Below the pieces are notes generated by a model. It was not told the DNA's origin. It saw nothing but the letters and a program-made list of their open reading frames with translations, and did no database searches. A program made the position numbers and the translations under genes. From NCBI GenBank assembly GCA_031213475.1, contig JARUPZ010000017.1, forward strand, positions 9,437,587-9,501,586: 64,000 nucleotides of DNA, read 5' to 3'. Below are positions 1-11,377 of the stretch, one piece after another. The stretch comes from Nereocystis luetkeana. Its lineage: Eukaryota > Sar > Phaeophyceae > Laminariales > Laminariaceae. Position 1 is the first letter of the stretch. Each line of letters opens with the position of its first letter.

Positions 1-1128
1 CACACCATCCATGTCTGCGGTGGCGACGTGCAGGGGGTGGTACTTTTTTTCCGACCGCATCAATAATGGCCGCAGTGAAAAACTCAACCATACCAGACGT
101 ATTACTGGGCTGGATAGGCTGGTTGAGAGTGGAAATGACCCTGGCCACTACTCGTTCACGATACTTTCCATCGGACATAAAAAGCTGCCTGTCGAACTCT
201 CGGCTTTTTGTCGGTCTACGTGTTTGTCTGTTGGACGCAAAGTGACCACCGAGTTGGACTTTGATATACAAGATGTTGTGGTCTGAGTCAGCCTTAGCTG
301 GGGCAGGAGGCTGTGGGACAACTTTAGCATCTTGTACTCTAGGTCGAGGGACTTGACGGGTTAGGATGTAGTCGATCCGCTTACGGTCAGTCGGGCTGGT
401 GCCGTTGTGTGTATGCGATATCCCACTCTTGCGCGTGCTGAAAAACGTGTTGGTGAGAGCTAACTTGCAATTAGTGGCGAACGACAGGAGCCGTCTGCCA
501 TTATCGTTACGAACATCACGTCCATACGCTCCCAGCACTCTACTTTCATCATCACCGCACCCTTCCTTCCTCTGTCCAGTTCGCGCGTTGGCATCCATCA
601 GTACAAACAGACACTCTTTCGTCGGGATATTTTCCACCAAGTCCTCCAGCTTCTGTCAGAAAATACGTTTCAGTTCGGCGTCCTTGGTACAATCAGTTAG
701 AGCATACCCAACGACGAAATTGACGGCCTCGCTTTTGCTAGCCAACTCAAAGCGCATAGACAATAGCCGCTCGTCAAAGAACTGATGAGTGTACACAGAC
801 TTACTGCACAATAATTCCTTGACAGCTAGACCTACCCCGTACAGCCCTTGCCTGGTAGCTGAATTTTCCTGGCGTGAACAGAAAACGCGATACCCTGCCG
901 CACGGAACGTCGTGCTGCCGGACGTCCGAATTTCCTGCAGGCCAACGAAGTCACAGCCGAGTAGCCGTCCCTTCGCCAGTACACGCTCGTCATGTCCGTA
1001 CCCGTTCTTCCCCTTTACAGCCAGGGTGCGCACATTGTAGGTCGCTACAGCCACAAGTGCCTCCTTCCGTCTCTTACGAGCCTCGCGTGCTGCTTTTCTT
1101 GCCAGCCGACGCGAGGCTCGTCCCCGCC
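1..1128 (-). pseudogene. LINE (non-LTR retrotransposon) APE-type endonuclease domain, partial
   Basis: Reading leftwards, a basic stretch (about 1128-1058, many R/K/A) leads into an endonuclease/exonuclease/phosphatase fold: VATYNVRTL near 1050, GLQEIRTSG near 950, then after a frame change near 656 LMDANARTG near 590, RIDYILTR near 370 and DSDHNIL near 285. These are the N, E, D and SDH motifs of the apurinic-type endonuclease that nicks target DNA for LINE insertion. The style matches LINE proteins often mislabelled 'craniofacial development protein 2'. The reverse transcriptase that should follow lies beyond position 1. One frameshift breaks the domain. The minus-strand LINE reverse transcriptase at 53.4-55.5 kb looks like the same clade, so this is probably another copy of that family. 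The start of the protein is not defined; a short basic ORF1-like region may lie at 1130-1440. Confidence 0.85.
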
Positions 1129-1692
1129 TCCTTTTTTTCTCTTTTCTTCTCTATGGCGAAAGTGGCTCTCCGTTTCGTAGTCCGATACGCGCCTTGGTTT
1201 CCGTTGGCTGGGTGCGGCCGTCCCAACGCGCGCCGACACCCCCCTCCTTCCTGTCGTGCATGCATACCCACGCTGTGGCCAGCCTCTCCACTCCACCGGT
1301 TGCCCACGTAGCGCTCTCTGCTGTGGTGATGTACCCGTCCCGCCTGAGGAATGAACTCCTCGGCGTCGGGGTTGAGAAGAACAAACATCACCACCACCCC
1401 ACGCGGTCCTCAAAGCGAGCAGGCCACCAGTCGGACCGCGCAAGGTTCCGCTCTCTACCTAGCCCGAAGCTCGATGTTCGCGTGACTGTCGCTAGACTGC
1501 TGCAGGTCCTGGCGGACTTCCTCGGCCCACCCCAAGGACGGGGCAGGCCGGAGGGGAGAGGTACGTAGCCCCATACAAAACGAACCTTGGCTTGGTATTA
1601 GTATGTGGTACCTCCATCTCGATTTTGTGTTTTTTTCTGCTCTGCTCCCCTGCGAGAAAAATACGGGGTGGTAGTGTCATCGTCCAGTACAT
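1129..1692. other. No gene recognised; probable 5' region of the minus-strand LINE
   Basis: Overlapping open frames on both strands have arginine/proline-rich, low-complexity products with no family signature. On the minus strand they abut the LINE endonuclease, so this may be degraded 5' sequence of that element. No repeat ends were seen. Confidence 0.4.
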
Positions 1693-1796
1693 ATGTGTTG
1701 GCGTCGCCTTGCCCTGCATTGCCTGATGAATGGACGATGTGATCAACAAAGAAATCGCCTGGCCGGGTGTGCTCCATTGTTGAACAAATACAGGAA

Positions 1797-2004
1797 ACAA
1801 CGAGCACTGGGGGAGAAGGATGCAGTCCTGGAAAGCCAGGAATTCACAGACAACCCGAACCGGTACCATCAACTGCAGTTCGTGAAGAGCTTTATTGTTC
1901 ATGCTGCATGCCCGTTCAGCATCGCGGAGCACCTCTGGATCCGGCGCTGTCTGTCGTTGTTGTGCCCCAGCAAGCTCCAGGTGGATGGCCTTCACAACAG
2001 AGCC
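1797..2004 (+). pseudogene. hAT transposase exon, N-terminal region
   Basis: The frame contains FVKSFIVHAACPFSIAEHL, the pattern seen in hAT proteins just after the BED finger (a hydrophobic 'I...PFs..E...F' helix). It ends in KLQVDGLHNRA at a strong donor, GCC|GTGAGT at 2004/2005, in phase 0. The next exon at 5846 continues in phase 0. The frame is open from 1693 but the residues before about 1797 look unrelated, and a possible acceptor (ATACAG) precedes 1797. Upstream exons, including any zinc finger, were not found. Confidence 0.65.
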
Positions 2005-2149
2005 GTGAGTGTAGGTGCTATTACATATGATTTCCAAATACCTCTTATACCCTGGATAATGCCCTGTTACATACCTGGTACCAGGTATAGGCTATTGGAC
2101 GTCCAATATGTCGAACAAAAAGGGTATCGATACGTACTGCGGGCCATAA

Positions 2150-3090
2150 TCGGTTGGTTTCAGAGCACGAGCCTGCTCTGCTTGTTTCGTATTGTCTGAC
2201 GCCAAGGGGCTGGGCATAGTTGACGAACGCAGGGCGGAGACGGCAGTCTGGGTAGCAAGGTACCAGGCGGATTAGCAGGGAGAACCTGGCTATATACTAC
2301 GCGTACCACAAACTGCTGCGGCTGCCTCGAGGGAGCTTTGGGCTTTGGTCTGCCTGTTATTTTCCTTTCGTCGTTTTTCCTTGGTTCTTTGTCTTAGGTT
2401 CATTCTTATCGGAGAGCGTTTTTTCCATAATTTCCAAAGTTTGGAAATAATTGGAGATATGTATCAATATACGGAGGCGTTCTGTCATTATATGTGAAAT
2501 TCTCCAGAACCAAAAATATCAAGTTCGTTAACATTCCAATATTTGGAAAAAGAAAACAGGAAAAGATGGAAGATTGAAAAATTGCCCGAAAACAATGTCG
2601 TAAATTTGGAAAAAAAAAACTCTCCGATAAGAATGACGTTTACTCCGTTTACAAGTAGTGGTGCTTTTGTTATTTATTTATTTTTCCCGCTCGTCCTTTT
2701 TTAAGTGCCTGCCACTTCGCCTGCGGGGGGGGGGGACGACGACAGTTTGTTTCTTCTATACCTGGTATATATATTTTCATTCATTTTTTTTTTCTTCTCT
2801 TTCGGATTGTCTTCTTTGTTTTCGTTATCTCTTCGATTGTTTCCTTGCGTTTCTCTACATAGAAAGTGTATGTTGTGTCTGTCGTATCTAGTATGATGGC
2901 ATGACATTTCATTGCCCACTGTTGTGCTTACCGCATACCTGGTACGTGGCAACGTAGTATCTCTGTGGCGTAGCTTTGTGACCACATAACTTGTAGTTCT
3001 TCTAGGATTGAAGAATCGGCACGGACACTGGTTGTGCTGGATGTCGACGTGTAGAAAGAACGGTTTAATGTGAAGAGCACACACACATAT
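2150..3090. repeat. Dispersed repeat R1, copy 1
   Basis: Shares long stretches with 60955-61545: for example the block beginning TGTCTGACGCCAA (2196 and about 61000), the block after AAGTAGTGGTG, and the block starting CATTGCCCACT through GAAAGAACGGTT. Similarity looks like 80-90 percent with small indels. Copy 1 additionally carries a 243 bp MITE (2397-2639) and TA-CCTGG-TA insertions. A shorter, more diverged inverted relative lies near 52700-52800. On the minus strand the repeats share a short peptide pattern (LHIKPFFL), hinting at an eroded coding region, but no family was recognised. Confidence 0.75.
2397..2639. mobile_element. MITE with CTTATCGGAGAG inverted ends, copy 1
   Basis: The ends are inverted repeats: GGTTCATTCTTATCGGAGAG on the left and, read on the other strand, ACGTCATTCTTATCGGAGAG on the right. 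It interrupts repeat R1. The uninterrupted copy at 61134-61136 has a single TTA where this copy has TTA on both sides (2394-2396 and 2640-2642), so the target duplication is TTA, the hallmark of PIF/Harbinger elements. The 243 bp interior is AT-rich and non-coding. A second copy in the opposite orientation lies at 35818-36072. Confidence 0.85.
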
Positions 3091-3189
3091 CGATAGGTAT
3101 TGCAAGCCCCCATAGAGTTGCAAGTCAGCGCAATAGGCTACTGCTGTGCGACCGATAAGTTTGTAAAAGTCCCTATCGATAGGTTTCTT

Positions 3190-3900
3190 GTGTACCAATG
3201 GGGTATGCAGGTTTTTCCGAACAGGCTATCGATCTAACAATACCTTGATATCCCACTCAAACGATACCTATCGCTGAAACCGATAGTTATCTATTGATAC
3301 CGACCGATACCTGTTGATGCAAGCGATAGGTGTCTACTGATACTGACCGATACTTATTGTTGCAAGCGATGGGTGTCGATTGACATCGATCTATACCTGT
3401 TGATGCGAGCGATAGGTGTCTGTTGACACCAACCGACACCTATTGTTGCAAGCGATAGGTGTATATTGATATAGACTGATACCTATTGCTGTAAGCGGTA
3501 GGTTTCTATCGAAGCGATCGCCACCTATTGCTGCAAACGGTAGGTTTCCATTAATTTCGACCGATACCTATTGCTGCAAGGGAATAGGTGTCTATTGATG
3601 GCGATCGATACCGATCGCTGCAAGCGATGAGTGTTTATTGAACCAGGCCGATGCCTATTGCTTCAAGCGATAGGTGCATATTTATACGGACCGATGTCTT
3701 TAGCTAATAATGCTGCAAGCGATAGGTGTTTATTGATCCAGATCAATACTTATCGCGATACTTATTGCTGCACGCGATAGGTGTCTGTTGATACCGATCG
3801 ACTCCCTTATGTTGCCGATCCACTCCCTATTGTTGCAAGTTGCAAGCGATAGGTGCGCAATGGTATCGGGCGACAATTACTGCACATTTTAATAGGTCTG
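3190..3900. repeat. Degenerate satellite, about 55-65 bp units
   Basis: About twelve diverged head-to-tail units built around GCAAGCGATAGGTGTCTATTG followed by ATACCGACCGATACCTATTG. Each unit contains an internal inverted pair (GATAGGT / ACCTATC-like). Units differ by substitutions and small indels, so the array is old. A related array lies at 12420-13135. Confidence 0.85.
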
Positions 3901-4375
3901 CGCATGTCAGTGCCCAGGTTCTTGCAATCTATATACGGCATCGATCAACACCTTTTGCCCTATTTATTTTGCTGTCAAGGTCATCGATTAATACAAATCC
4001 CAGCCCAGTAGGATTTCAAGCGTGCCTATCGATACCTTTTGTTCAGTTAAATAGGTTTACACAGGTATTCTTCCACGTTGGATTGTACCAACACGGTATA
4101 CACTTGAGTATTGCCTGACCCTATTACTCAATACATATATCCTCAACCCGATCGTTCTATTAAACACTTTGGATGATAACAATGTGTTGTGTCAAAACAA
4201 CAGAAGGTTGTACATCCCCAATATATTTTGCACGATCTATTCATACTACGTTCGCAAGGGTGCGGTGGTCGACACCCGTGGCTGTTACTGTTGCCGCATG
4301 GGAAAAGTCACCGACGTCTTATTTACCGCACGGGATACTTGTGAGTGCGCTGTGGTCCTCTCTGTATGACACGTG
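3900..4375. other. No feature recognised
   Basis: AT-rich sequence trailing off the satellite, with a few more GATAGGT/CGATACC-like words. Short open frames show no recognisable domain. Confidence 0.5.
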
Positions 4376-4439
4376 TGTCATGACCCCCCCCCCCCCCTCC
4401 GTCGAAACATATAGCAAAAGAAAATAGGAAAAGGTAAAG

Positions 4440-5492
4440 CACAAGTAGGCAAGATGGATGCGATCCTAGCAGACTCGCACCTTGACACCAGGATTAAGAG
4501 ATGTATACTGATGAATGTGATAGTACCAAAGCTAGAATATGCAGGAGAAGTACGGGAAGGGAATGCGAAACTCGTACAACAGTTGGAAACAATACAGATG
4601 ACAGCAGCTAAAAAATGCTAAGATGCTCAGGTACGACTAGTAATACAGTATTAAGAGCAGAACTGGGAATGCACCCACTGAAGACAAACAGGGATATGAG
4701 AAAGTTGAAAACGCAATATAAAGTCAGGAACATCCCAAAAACGAGGTTGCCAGCCATAGTTGATAGGATTGTATGGGACAAGAGTAATAAAGGGCGAGCT
4801 GGAATAAGACGGGGTAGCGTAGTTGAGAAAGTATGGAAGGATATAGGGGGAAACCAAGAAGAGGTGATGTTCGCCGGGAAGTTTGGGAAGCACAACGCAA
4901 AAGTAGAAGAAAATATAGAAAGAAGGAAAAAGGCTAGCGCTACGAAACAAGGTGGAATCGGAAAAACACCTAGAGATATACGGGGGATTGAGGGAAGGAA
5001 TAGGAATGAATACGTATATGCACAATGGAGTTCGCGAAAACGCTGCAGCTGCGCTTTCGTGTAGGTGACCTGGACCTGCCTAAATGAAGAACGAGGTATA
5101 CCAGTAGCCGGGAGGAGGAGGAAATAGATGCACAGATGTGCCCGTGTGGCAAAGCGATAGAGAGTAGAACTCACATAGTTGGAGAATGTGAAATATACAA
5201 GGAGGAACGGGATGTGTTAGAAGAGGAGATGAGGGAAATAGAAGAATGTGACATGGAGGAGTTTGACACACTAGATAGCAGCGAGAGAACGATCGCTATC
5301 CTAGGAGATAGATGGTGGCCACAGGCGGCCAGACAGGAAGGGGATAAGATTAGCAAAAGTTTCTATGTAGTATATGGAAACAACGTAATGAACGCCCAAT
5401 TGTTGGAGGTGTCTCTATTAGGAGAAGGAACGGTGCTCCGTTTCGAAAGGGATGCGTGGTCAATGGTCAAATGACTAAGGCAAGCAACAAAT
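4440..5492 (+). pseudogene. LINE reverse transcriptase C-terminal fragment (5'-truncated)
   Basis: The frames read a LINE thumb/C-terminal domain: HLDTRIKRCILMNVIVPKL, then a motif with KLKTQYKVRN and VVEKVWKDIGG, then a zinc-knuckle CPCGKAIESRTHIVGEC (about 5136-5190), the C..C....H...C terminus typical of several LINE clades. It ends at a TGA at 5490-5492 after KASNK. It is broken by frame changes near 4617, 5035 and 5360 and a stop near 5083. The fragment is flanked on both sides by a C-run followed by CTCCGTCG (about 4383-4408 and 5497-5516), possibly its target duplication. No catalytic YxDD motif is present. Confidence 0.8.
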
Positions 5493-5845
5493 GAGTACGC
5501 CCCCCCCCCCTCCGTCGGGGATTGTGGTCGTAATGGATACGTACGAGCTTGTTTTGTACGACAGGAAAACAGGAAATACACTTGTGTTGTCCCTCCTTCC
5601 TTGCTTGGTCATTGTAGAGGTAAAAACGCGTTATGGCCAATCGACCACTACTGCCATGCATGACAACGCCCCCCCCCCCCCCCAAGGCACGTGCCTGTCA
5701 ATAGAGATAAAACAGTAAAGTCAAGTACCCAGCTTTCGTTGATGAACTGGTCCCAAATCTGTCTCGTTGAAAAGCACTAGACGTGCGCGCTACCTACAGC
5801 TATCGGTGACAACCTGTACATACACAACTGCTCGCGACGTCGCAG
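5493..5845. other. C-runs and unclassified intronic sequence
   Basis: Two C-runs (about 5497-5510 and 5668-5683) with no recognised coding sequence. It ends at the CGCAG acceptor of the next hAT exon. Confidence 0.5.
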
Positions 5846-5993
5846 GTCAAGAGGATGATCGTCGAGCTTTACCCCGCCACCACAAAGAAGTTCAACGCCA
5901 CCCTGAAGGCGGAGATCCGTGATGCCCTCATCCCTAGTGTCTTCATTAACCGCGACCTGTGGCAGAGCAGAGTGTCAGGAGAGACGTATATCG
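5846..5993 (+). pseudogene. hAT transposase exon carrying the first catalytic Asp
   Basis: Acceptor CGCAG|GTC and donor ATC G|GTGAGT, ending in phase 1. Reads VKRMIVELYPATTKKFN, then NRDLWQSR, whose D corresponds to the first catalytic acid of hAT transposases. It joins in phase to 6142. Confidence 0.8.
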
Positions 5994-6141
5994 GTGAGTC
6001 TGTTTGTTTACGTTTTGAAAAGCCTTGAACAAAACCGTATACTCTTGTCTACTTTCTCGAAAGTCTTGAGCAAACCCTATAAATTGACGTCGGGATCTTC
6101 GGTAGCGCGACGTGACTCGCCTTTGTTTGAAATGTCCGCAG

Positions 6142-6512
6142 GTGTCCGTGTCTTCTTCATGGATCGGAACATGATCTTGAGGACGCACTTGCTGGGTGAA
6201 GCTTTTCAGGCCAGACCCGTCTCTCGGCAAGGCGAAGTGGTGATGGAGTGGCTTCGGCAAGTGCTGGCCCAGCATGGTGCACAGGAGAAGAACATCGCCG
6301 GCGCCGTGACGGACGCTGGATCCGATATCTCGACTGGAATGGGGCGTCAATTCAAGTGTGAGTGGTGCTTTCCTCACATGCTCAACCGTGTCACCATCGA
6401 CGGCACCGGCATGGCCAACTCACGTGGAGCTTCGAAGAACACCGACGGTCGCGACCGTTTCTATATGTGCAAGAAGGTTGTCGAGTACTTCAACAGGTCT
6501 ACTAGCAGCCAG
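6142..6512 (+). pseudogene. hAT transposase exon, catalytic core
   Basis: Starts in phase 1 after CCGCAG and ends in phase 0 at AGCCAG|GTATGT. Encodes FFMDRNMILRTHLLGEAF, then IAGAVTDAGSDIS with the second catalytic Asp, then CFPHMLNRVTIDGTGM. This is the RNase H-fold core of the hAT transposase. No internal stop. Confidence 0.85.
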
Positions 6513-8116
6513 GTATGTCGGCAACAAAATTACGGCATACCATGTCAAGTACGTCAGACCGATTTATGCTGTTGTTGATTGGGCAAAAATATAACTGGGC
6601 CTCTCATGTACCCGTGGCTAGAGACCTGACATAGCATTTATCTCCCTGATCGCGGCTGGCTAAGCAGAGTCGTGTACTAACGTTGTTCTTCCGATCATAT
6701 TCAACCCCTACCTCTCCCTCAATCCCAACGAAGTTCTTTTGTGCTAAAATCTGTACTAGTTACTAAGTTGCGGAATTGATTGCCTGCCCCGTTTGTTTCG
6801 GAAAAACGGACGACAGTCTCTTTTGTGATTTAAGTACTTACGGCCTAAATTAAGACCTTAATAATACCCTATGTTACCTATGAAAAATCAATAGCTGGGT
6901 GTGGCTTGGGGTTAGGCTCAGCAGCCAGTTTTGAAGGGTGAAATGAATGATGATTTTAGTGGTTATTTACGATTTTTTTACCGTACGAGTTTTGCTCTTG
7001 GAAACCGCACCGAAGGTTTTACGGCTTCGAAAGATCGCACCGAACCGCACCGTAGGGTGCACGACATATGAAAACTGCACTATACTCGTACCTTTTGCGA
7101 TTTGGTTACAGTAATGGATAATGGATTGTGCTGGCGCAAATGTAGGACATAATCGTACGTGCATTAAATCATCTTTCAAGCTATACAACCGATGTATTGT
7201 ATATAAAAGTACATACCTGGTACCAGGTATTATTTTTATATGATTACTTTACAGAGTATGTGAATAATCTTCCATCCCTGCAACCCCGAAAAATTGTTGA
7301 GATATAAATGAAGAAATTTAAATCAGAAAATTTACGTAGACCTAAAGTCATGTATGAGTTGTCGTGCGATCGAAAACCACATCCAATGCCGCTTTCAGCA
7401 TCGAGTATCGACCGATCGGGAGACGTCGCAAATGACGTAATTTATTAATACAAAAGTTAGCACTCGTACCCGGTAGCAAATGTGAAAAAGCGGTGATGAG
7501 GGTCTTCCTGCAGGGAGTCGAACTGCAAAACGAAACGTGTTTGACGTGAAACCGCGCCTTACGACTTGTGACTGGGGAAAATCGCACCGTAGGGATACAT
7601 CACGGCTCTAAACCGCACAGCGGGATTTTCGATATCCGAAAACCGCACCGAACCGGACCGTAACATATCCGATTTTGAAAATCCGCACCGAACCGGACCG
7701 TAACATATCCGATTTTGAAAATCCGCACCGTAGCATTCTTATTTAAAAAAAAAAACTCCGAACCGCACCGTACATAAAAGCCGTCGAACCGCATCGTAGG
7801 ATTTTCGATATCTGGAAACCGCACCAAACAGCAAAATCGAACGTTAGGAGGTCCGATGCACGATAAACCGCACGGTAGACGGACCTGTAACCGCAAATAA
7901 CCCTGTAAGTTTCGAGTTTCCTTGGCTACAGTAGAGCGCAGGTGCGGTTCAAACCAGCTAGTTTAAGCTCGCAAACGGCTGCGTAATTTATCATCTCTCA
8001 CATTGGTGACGTTACCACTACTGTGCTTTTAGGTACAGTCCAAAAACCAACGCGTGTTCGAATCTTCTGTGCATTTTTTTTTGTGCTGTCGTGCTCTCAA
8101 CCTTTGTGTCGTGCAG
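6513..8116 (+). other. Intron 3 of the hAT gene with CCGCACCG-rich repeats
   Basis: GTATGT to GTGCAG, 1.6 kb. Between about 6980 and 7890 the words AACCGCACCG and ACCGTA recur. A unit of about 48 bp is repeated exactly at 7646-7735. A tandem TACCTGGTACCAGGTA lies at 7214-7229 and a TACCCGGTA near 7466. No coding sequence recognised. Confidence 0.6.
7610..7740. repeat. Tandem repeat, about 48 bp unit
   Basis: The block CGCACCGAACCGGACCGTAA followed by CATATCCGATTTTGAAAATC occurs twice in direct succession, inside a wider field of CCGCACCG words. Recent local duplication within the hAT intron. Confidence 0.8.
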
Positions 8117-8300
8117 ATCCAGCTTGAAAATGAGGTCGAGATTCTCTCCGGCCGCAAGGAATCCAAGGCCGAACTATCGCAAGCCGTTGCCCAGCGCTGG
8201 ATCAGCACCTGCACGAGGCTGCTGCACCTGCTGCAAAAACTGTGATGCCCTCGAGACGTGTTACGTTCGCAAAGGAGACCCTTTCCCCCTGGCCAAGCTG
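8117..8300 (+). pseudogene. hAT transposase exon, RW-motif region
   Basis: After GTGCAG, phase 0: IQLENEVEIL, then QRWIST (hAT RW motif) and LLHLLQK. A one-base frame change near 8242 moves the conserved continuation ALETCYVRKGDPFPLAKL into the next frame. The donor is unclear, so the end is approximate. Confidence 0.75.
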
Positions 8301-9138
8301 AGAATTGAGCTAAGCTGCTGCGTGCTGACTGTTTGGAGGTTTCCTGTTCTCATGTCGGTTCGCCGACGGTGAATTATATTGCCCGTTTACGGCCCAAGCC
8401 GGCGTTCATAACGTGCTAAGATGTATGTACGCCGTGCCCTCATTATGAACACCCTTTAGTTCATGGCTGTAAAGACTCCATGGTTGTAACGTTGGCTTTC
8501 GACGGGATTTGAACTGATCCATTTCAGTTTGCTTGTGGGCAATGCATGCGGAGATAGCACTTCCAGATACATCGTGTTCCAAATTTACCATGTTGAACAA
8601 AAACGTTGATTGCTGCAAGCGATTCAAAGCGCACCAGCGCGCCGTTGCCTTTCGCTATTGGTGTGACGCATCTACTTAAACCCGAGGGATCACGATATCT
8701 GCCGGTTTTTATCCACCTTGGCAACTAATTCGGCGGAGCGTGTTCGGGAATAAAAACTCCTGAAAAAGACAGCGCATGCTTTAACGGCTCTGGGATGTTT
8801 GGGCGCGTTAACAACGATTGATTTGATTGATCCTACACCAGATATCGCCACAGTTCTTCGTTAAAACGTGAGGTATCTGATTGAACATTGTGCCATGTAC
8901 ATCTAACGCAGGGACGGCCACAAACAGATTAACCTGCACTATAAAAAAGGCATAATATTCACGAACGAAAGAATAAGCCTTGCAGAACAAAATTGGTTCG
9001 CTACGTATTACGCTCTGGGAACGGTGAAACGTTTTCTGTGGCCGACATCAAAATGACTCCTTCTTTCTCTCGAGTGTGATTTTTCAAAATTACTTCTTCT
9101 TCCTCTAGTGTGTCTTACCAGTATACATTTAGTTTCAG
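8300..9138 (+). other. Presumed hAT intron, nothing else recognised
   Basis: Short frames on both strands have no recognisable domain. It ends in a plausible acceptor, TTTCAG at 9133-9138. Confidence 0.4.
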
Positions 9139-9864
9139 GAGGTGTACCGCATCCAGTAGATGATCAAGGACGCCAACCTGTACTGCCAAACTACGCACGA
9201 GTCTACCGCAGAAGGGGGGCTGCAGAGGGTTTTCCTGCTCCTGACCCACACCCTCGAGCCGACCAAACCACTCTAGGATCTGCACGTGCCGACCATCGGT
9301 CGGGAGGACGCGGACGCCTCATCGGAGACCTTCTGACCCCACCACGCGCTGACTGACATCGGCCGGAAACTCGTGACTTTTTCAATGCAGCCCTCGCAAA
9401 GGGGTTCCTGCCGCGCTACGGGGAAGCTCTGAAGAGCCGTACGCATCTATTCGACCACGCCATGCTTCTCAACCCGCGCAAGTTGAAGTACATCGAGCTG
9501 CTGCTATCGTCGACCGCCGGCAAGACCACCCACTTGGCGACAGCGTCGGAGGTCAAGAGAAAGATCAACGCGGAAGTCATCGCCATGCTTACTGCGGTCA
9601 TCGTCGAGATAAGTGCAACGGCAAAGACGGCGGCAGTAGGAGGGGTGGACGCGGGTCCAGTGCAGGGGGGGGGGGGCGGCTTCGACGGGGCAGCGGCCGA
9701 AAACCCCGCAGGCCGCCGCCGCAGCAAGCCACAACGCCAACCGGATCAAAGGCGCGGGCGTATTCGATGACAGCGACGACAGCGGCGTTGATCTCGAGTC
9801 TCCAGGCGAACGTGCTCCTAAAGAAGAGGACAAATCCCTTCGCGAGGCCTGGCTGGCTCTGAAG
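9139..9864 (+). pseudogene. hAT transposase exon, C-terminal half, with several stops
   Basis: Reads EVYRIQ, MIKDANLYCQTTHES, LQRVFLLLTHTLEPTKPL in one frame with three in-frame stops, then shifts frame near 9385 to AALAKGFLPRYGEAL and LLNPRKLKYIELLL. A run of eleven or twelve Gs near 9665-9677 moves the frame again to DDSDDSGVDLESPGERAP and SLREAWLALK, ending at AAG|GTACG. The order matches the hAT region between the RW motif and the dimerisation domain. Confidence 0.75.
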
Positions 9865-11377
9865 GTACGAATTCAGGTGTGCACTCGTGCGAGTACACGA
9901 CATTTAGGAATTTCGCAAATATGCCTAGACACCAGCTACTCGTGTGTTGAGTTGCTTAGCAAAAGTAAAGAATTGAGCTTTTGTTGTGCTAGCAAAGTAA
10001 TTTCCTTGCGAAAGTTGGATGTGTTTCGTACGCGTAATACCTTCGGTTTCATTTTTTTGTTGTTAACCTTTGATTCCGTCTTTTACTGGTTTGGAATACA
10101 CCGTGGTTACTAAACACGAAACGTCTTAACTACGACGAGTTGGGTTAGACGCATCGCCCCAATAGTCGTCGGCCACGACTGCCGCACAGTACGAGTACAC
10201 TGGTAGCAACTAGATCGATACATATTTGGTATCGTACTGGCTGCCATGGGCAGTGAAAGAGGGTGACATAACCAGTTTGTTTGGCAAGGCCAGGCCTTGC
10301 GTTAGCACCTGATCATGTCCCGACCAGTCGGAGACCTGTAACGATAGGTAAAAACAAACATAAACCTCACTATTTTTTAGTGAGCGAGCCGTTTCCAGGT
10401 CGCGCAGGATGTAGTCTTTAAAATGTTTTGGCGCAGCCACTCGAACAGCTGTCAGGCCATAGTGTACCCCCATATTCGAATGTACACTGAATCTAAGCCA
10501 TTACTAGGTGATGCAGTACAAACGTTATCGTACAAAAGTCAAAATGTCCATTCCTTTTCAATACGCGGAACATTTGCGTGCGTGTTGTAGTGCCCCGTCA
10601 ATCTTTGCTAGTTGTGTTTTCGCTGGGAATGTAGGCGCCGTGAAACGATTTATTCTTGGGGCACTTTCTCTCGTGGTATTCCTTTTGTTCAAAATAAGAA
10701 AAACTGAAATTATGGTGTATCATCTGTTTAATTCAACATAGGGTAAATGTATCAGTCAACAGGAAAAATGTCAGGAACGCTTTGCACCCACGCTTTGAAA
10801 GGAAAACGCGGGTAAACCTGTAAAATACAAAACGCACGTATCTAAAGTCAAGCAAAAATACGCAAAACGTATAGCGATAACGCTTCCATCAAAATTGGTG
10901 CAAACTCCAGCAGTTGCCCCCCAAAACGTGGGCTCAGCACACGGGGAGCTGATTCCGACCCTTACACAAAACTAGACGATATCTAAACTTGTTGTGAGAG
11001 CAAAACATGTTAACCATTTAAATGGGCAACGGGTCGGCACGGGCTCATAAAACGCGTGTGTCACAAACCAGAAACCGTCTCGAAAAAGCAGCATGGAGTT
11101 TTCCGATTGTTTTGGGTATATCTTGGGCGGTGAGCTCAGCCTGCATAAAAAACAAACACCGGTAGTAGGTTGTAACAGATGCTGTATTCGTGCACTCGTA
11201 CCTGGTTTGTTCGTTTTTCCATCTCGTGTTATTGTACCATGTTCTAGTGCTTCCTTCGAAGTATGTAGTTGTTTTATTCACAGCCTATGACTCTCCTGCC
11301 GCCGCCCACTTTCTATTTTTTTGCGTCGCGGGGTAGATCCCCCCCACCGAACGGGGAACGAACACCACCGACTGCAG
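9865..11377 (+). other. Presumed hAT intron, nothing else recognised
   Basis: GTACGA to ACTGCAG, 1.5 kb, ordinary AT-rich sequence. I looked for repeats and coding similarity and found none that I would defend. Confidence 0.5.

Larger units (their letters stand above)
2005..5845 (+). other. Intron 1 of the hAT gene, loaded with younger repeats
   Basis: Bounded by GTGAGT at 2005 and CGCAG at 5841-5845. In order it holds a 0.9 kb dispersed repeat carrying a nested MITE (2150-3090), a degenerate 60 bp satellite (3190-3900), an AT-rich stretch with nothing recognised (3900-4375), a LINE 3' end (4440-5492) and several C-runs. At 3.8 kb it is much longer than intron 2 (148 bp), so the length is mostly insertion. 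Confidence 0.6.

Noticed and set aside
1045-1443. 132-codon minus-strand frame upstream of the LINE endonuclease
   Set aside because: It overlaps the start of the endonuclease frame in another phase and is low-complexity R/G; the endonuclease frame has the conserved motifs.
3190-3900. Repeated units with near-regular spacing, considered as a CRISPR array
   Set aside because: Units are degenerate and contiguous, with no unique spacers of constant length; the context is eukaryotic. It is a satellite.
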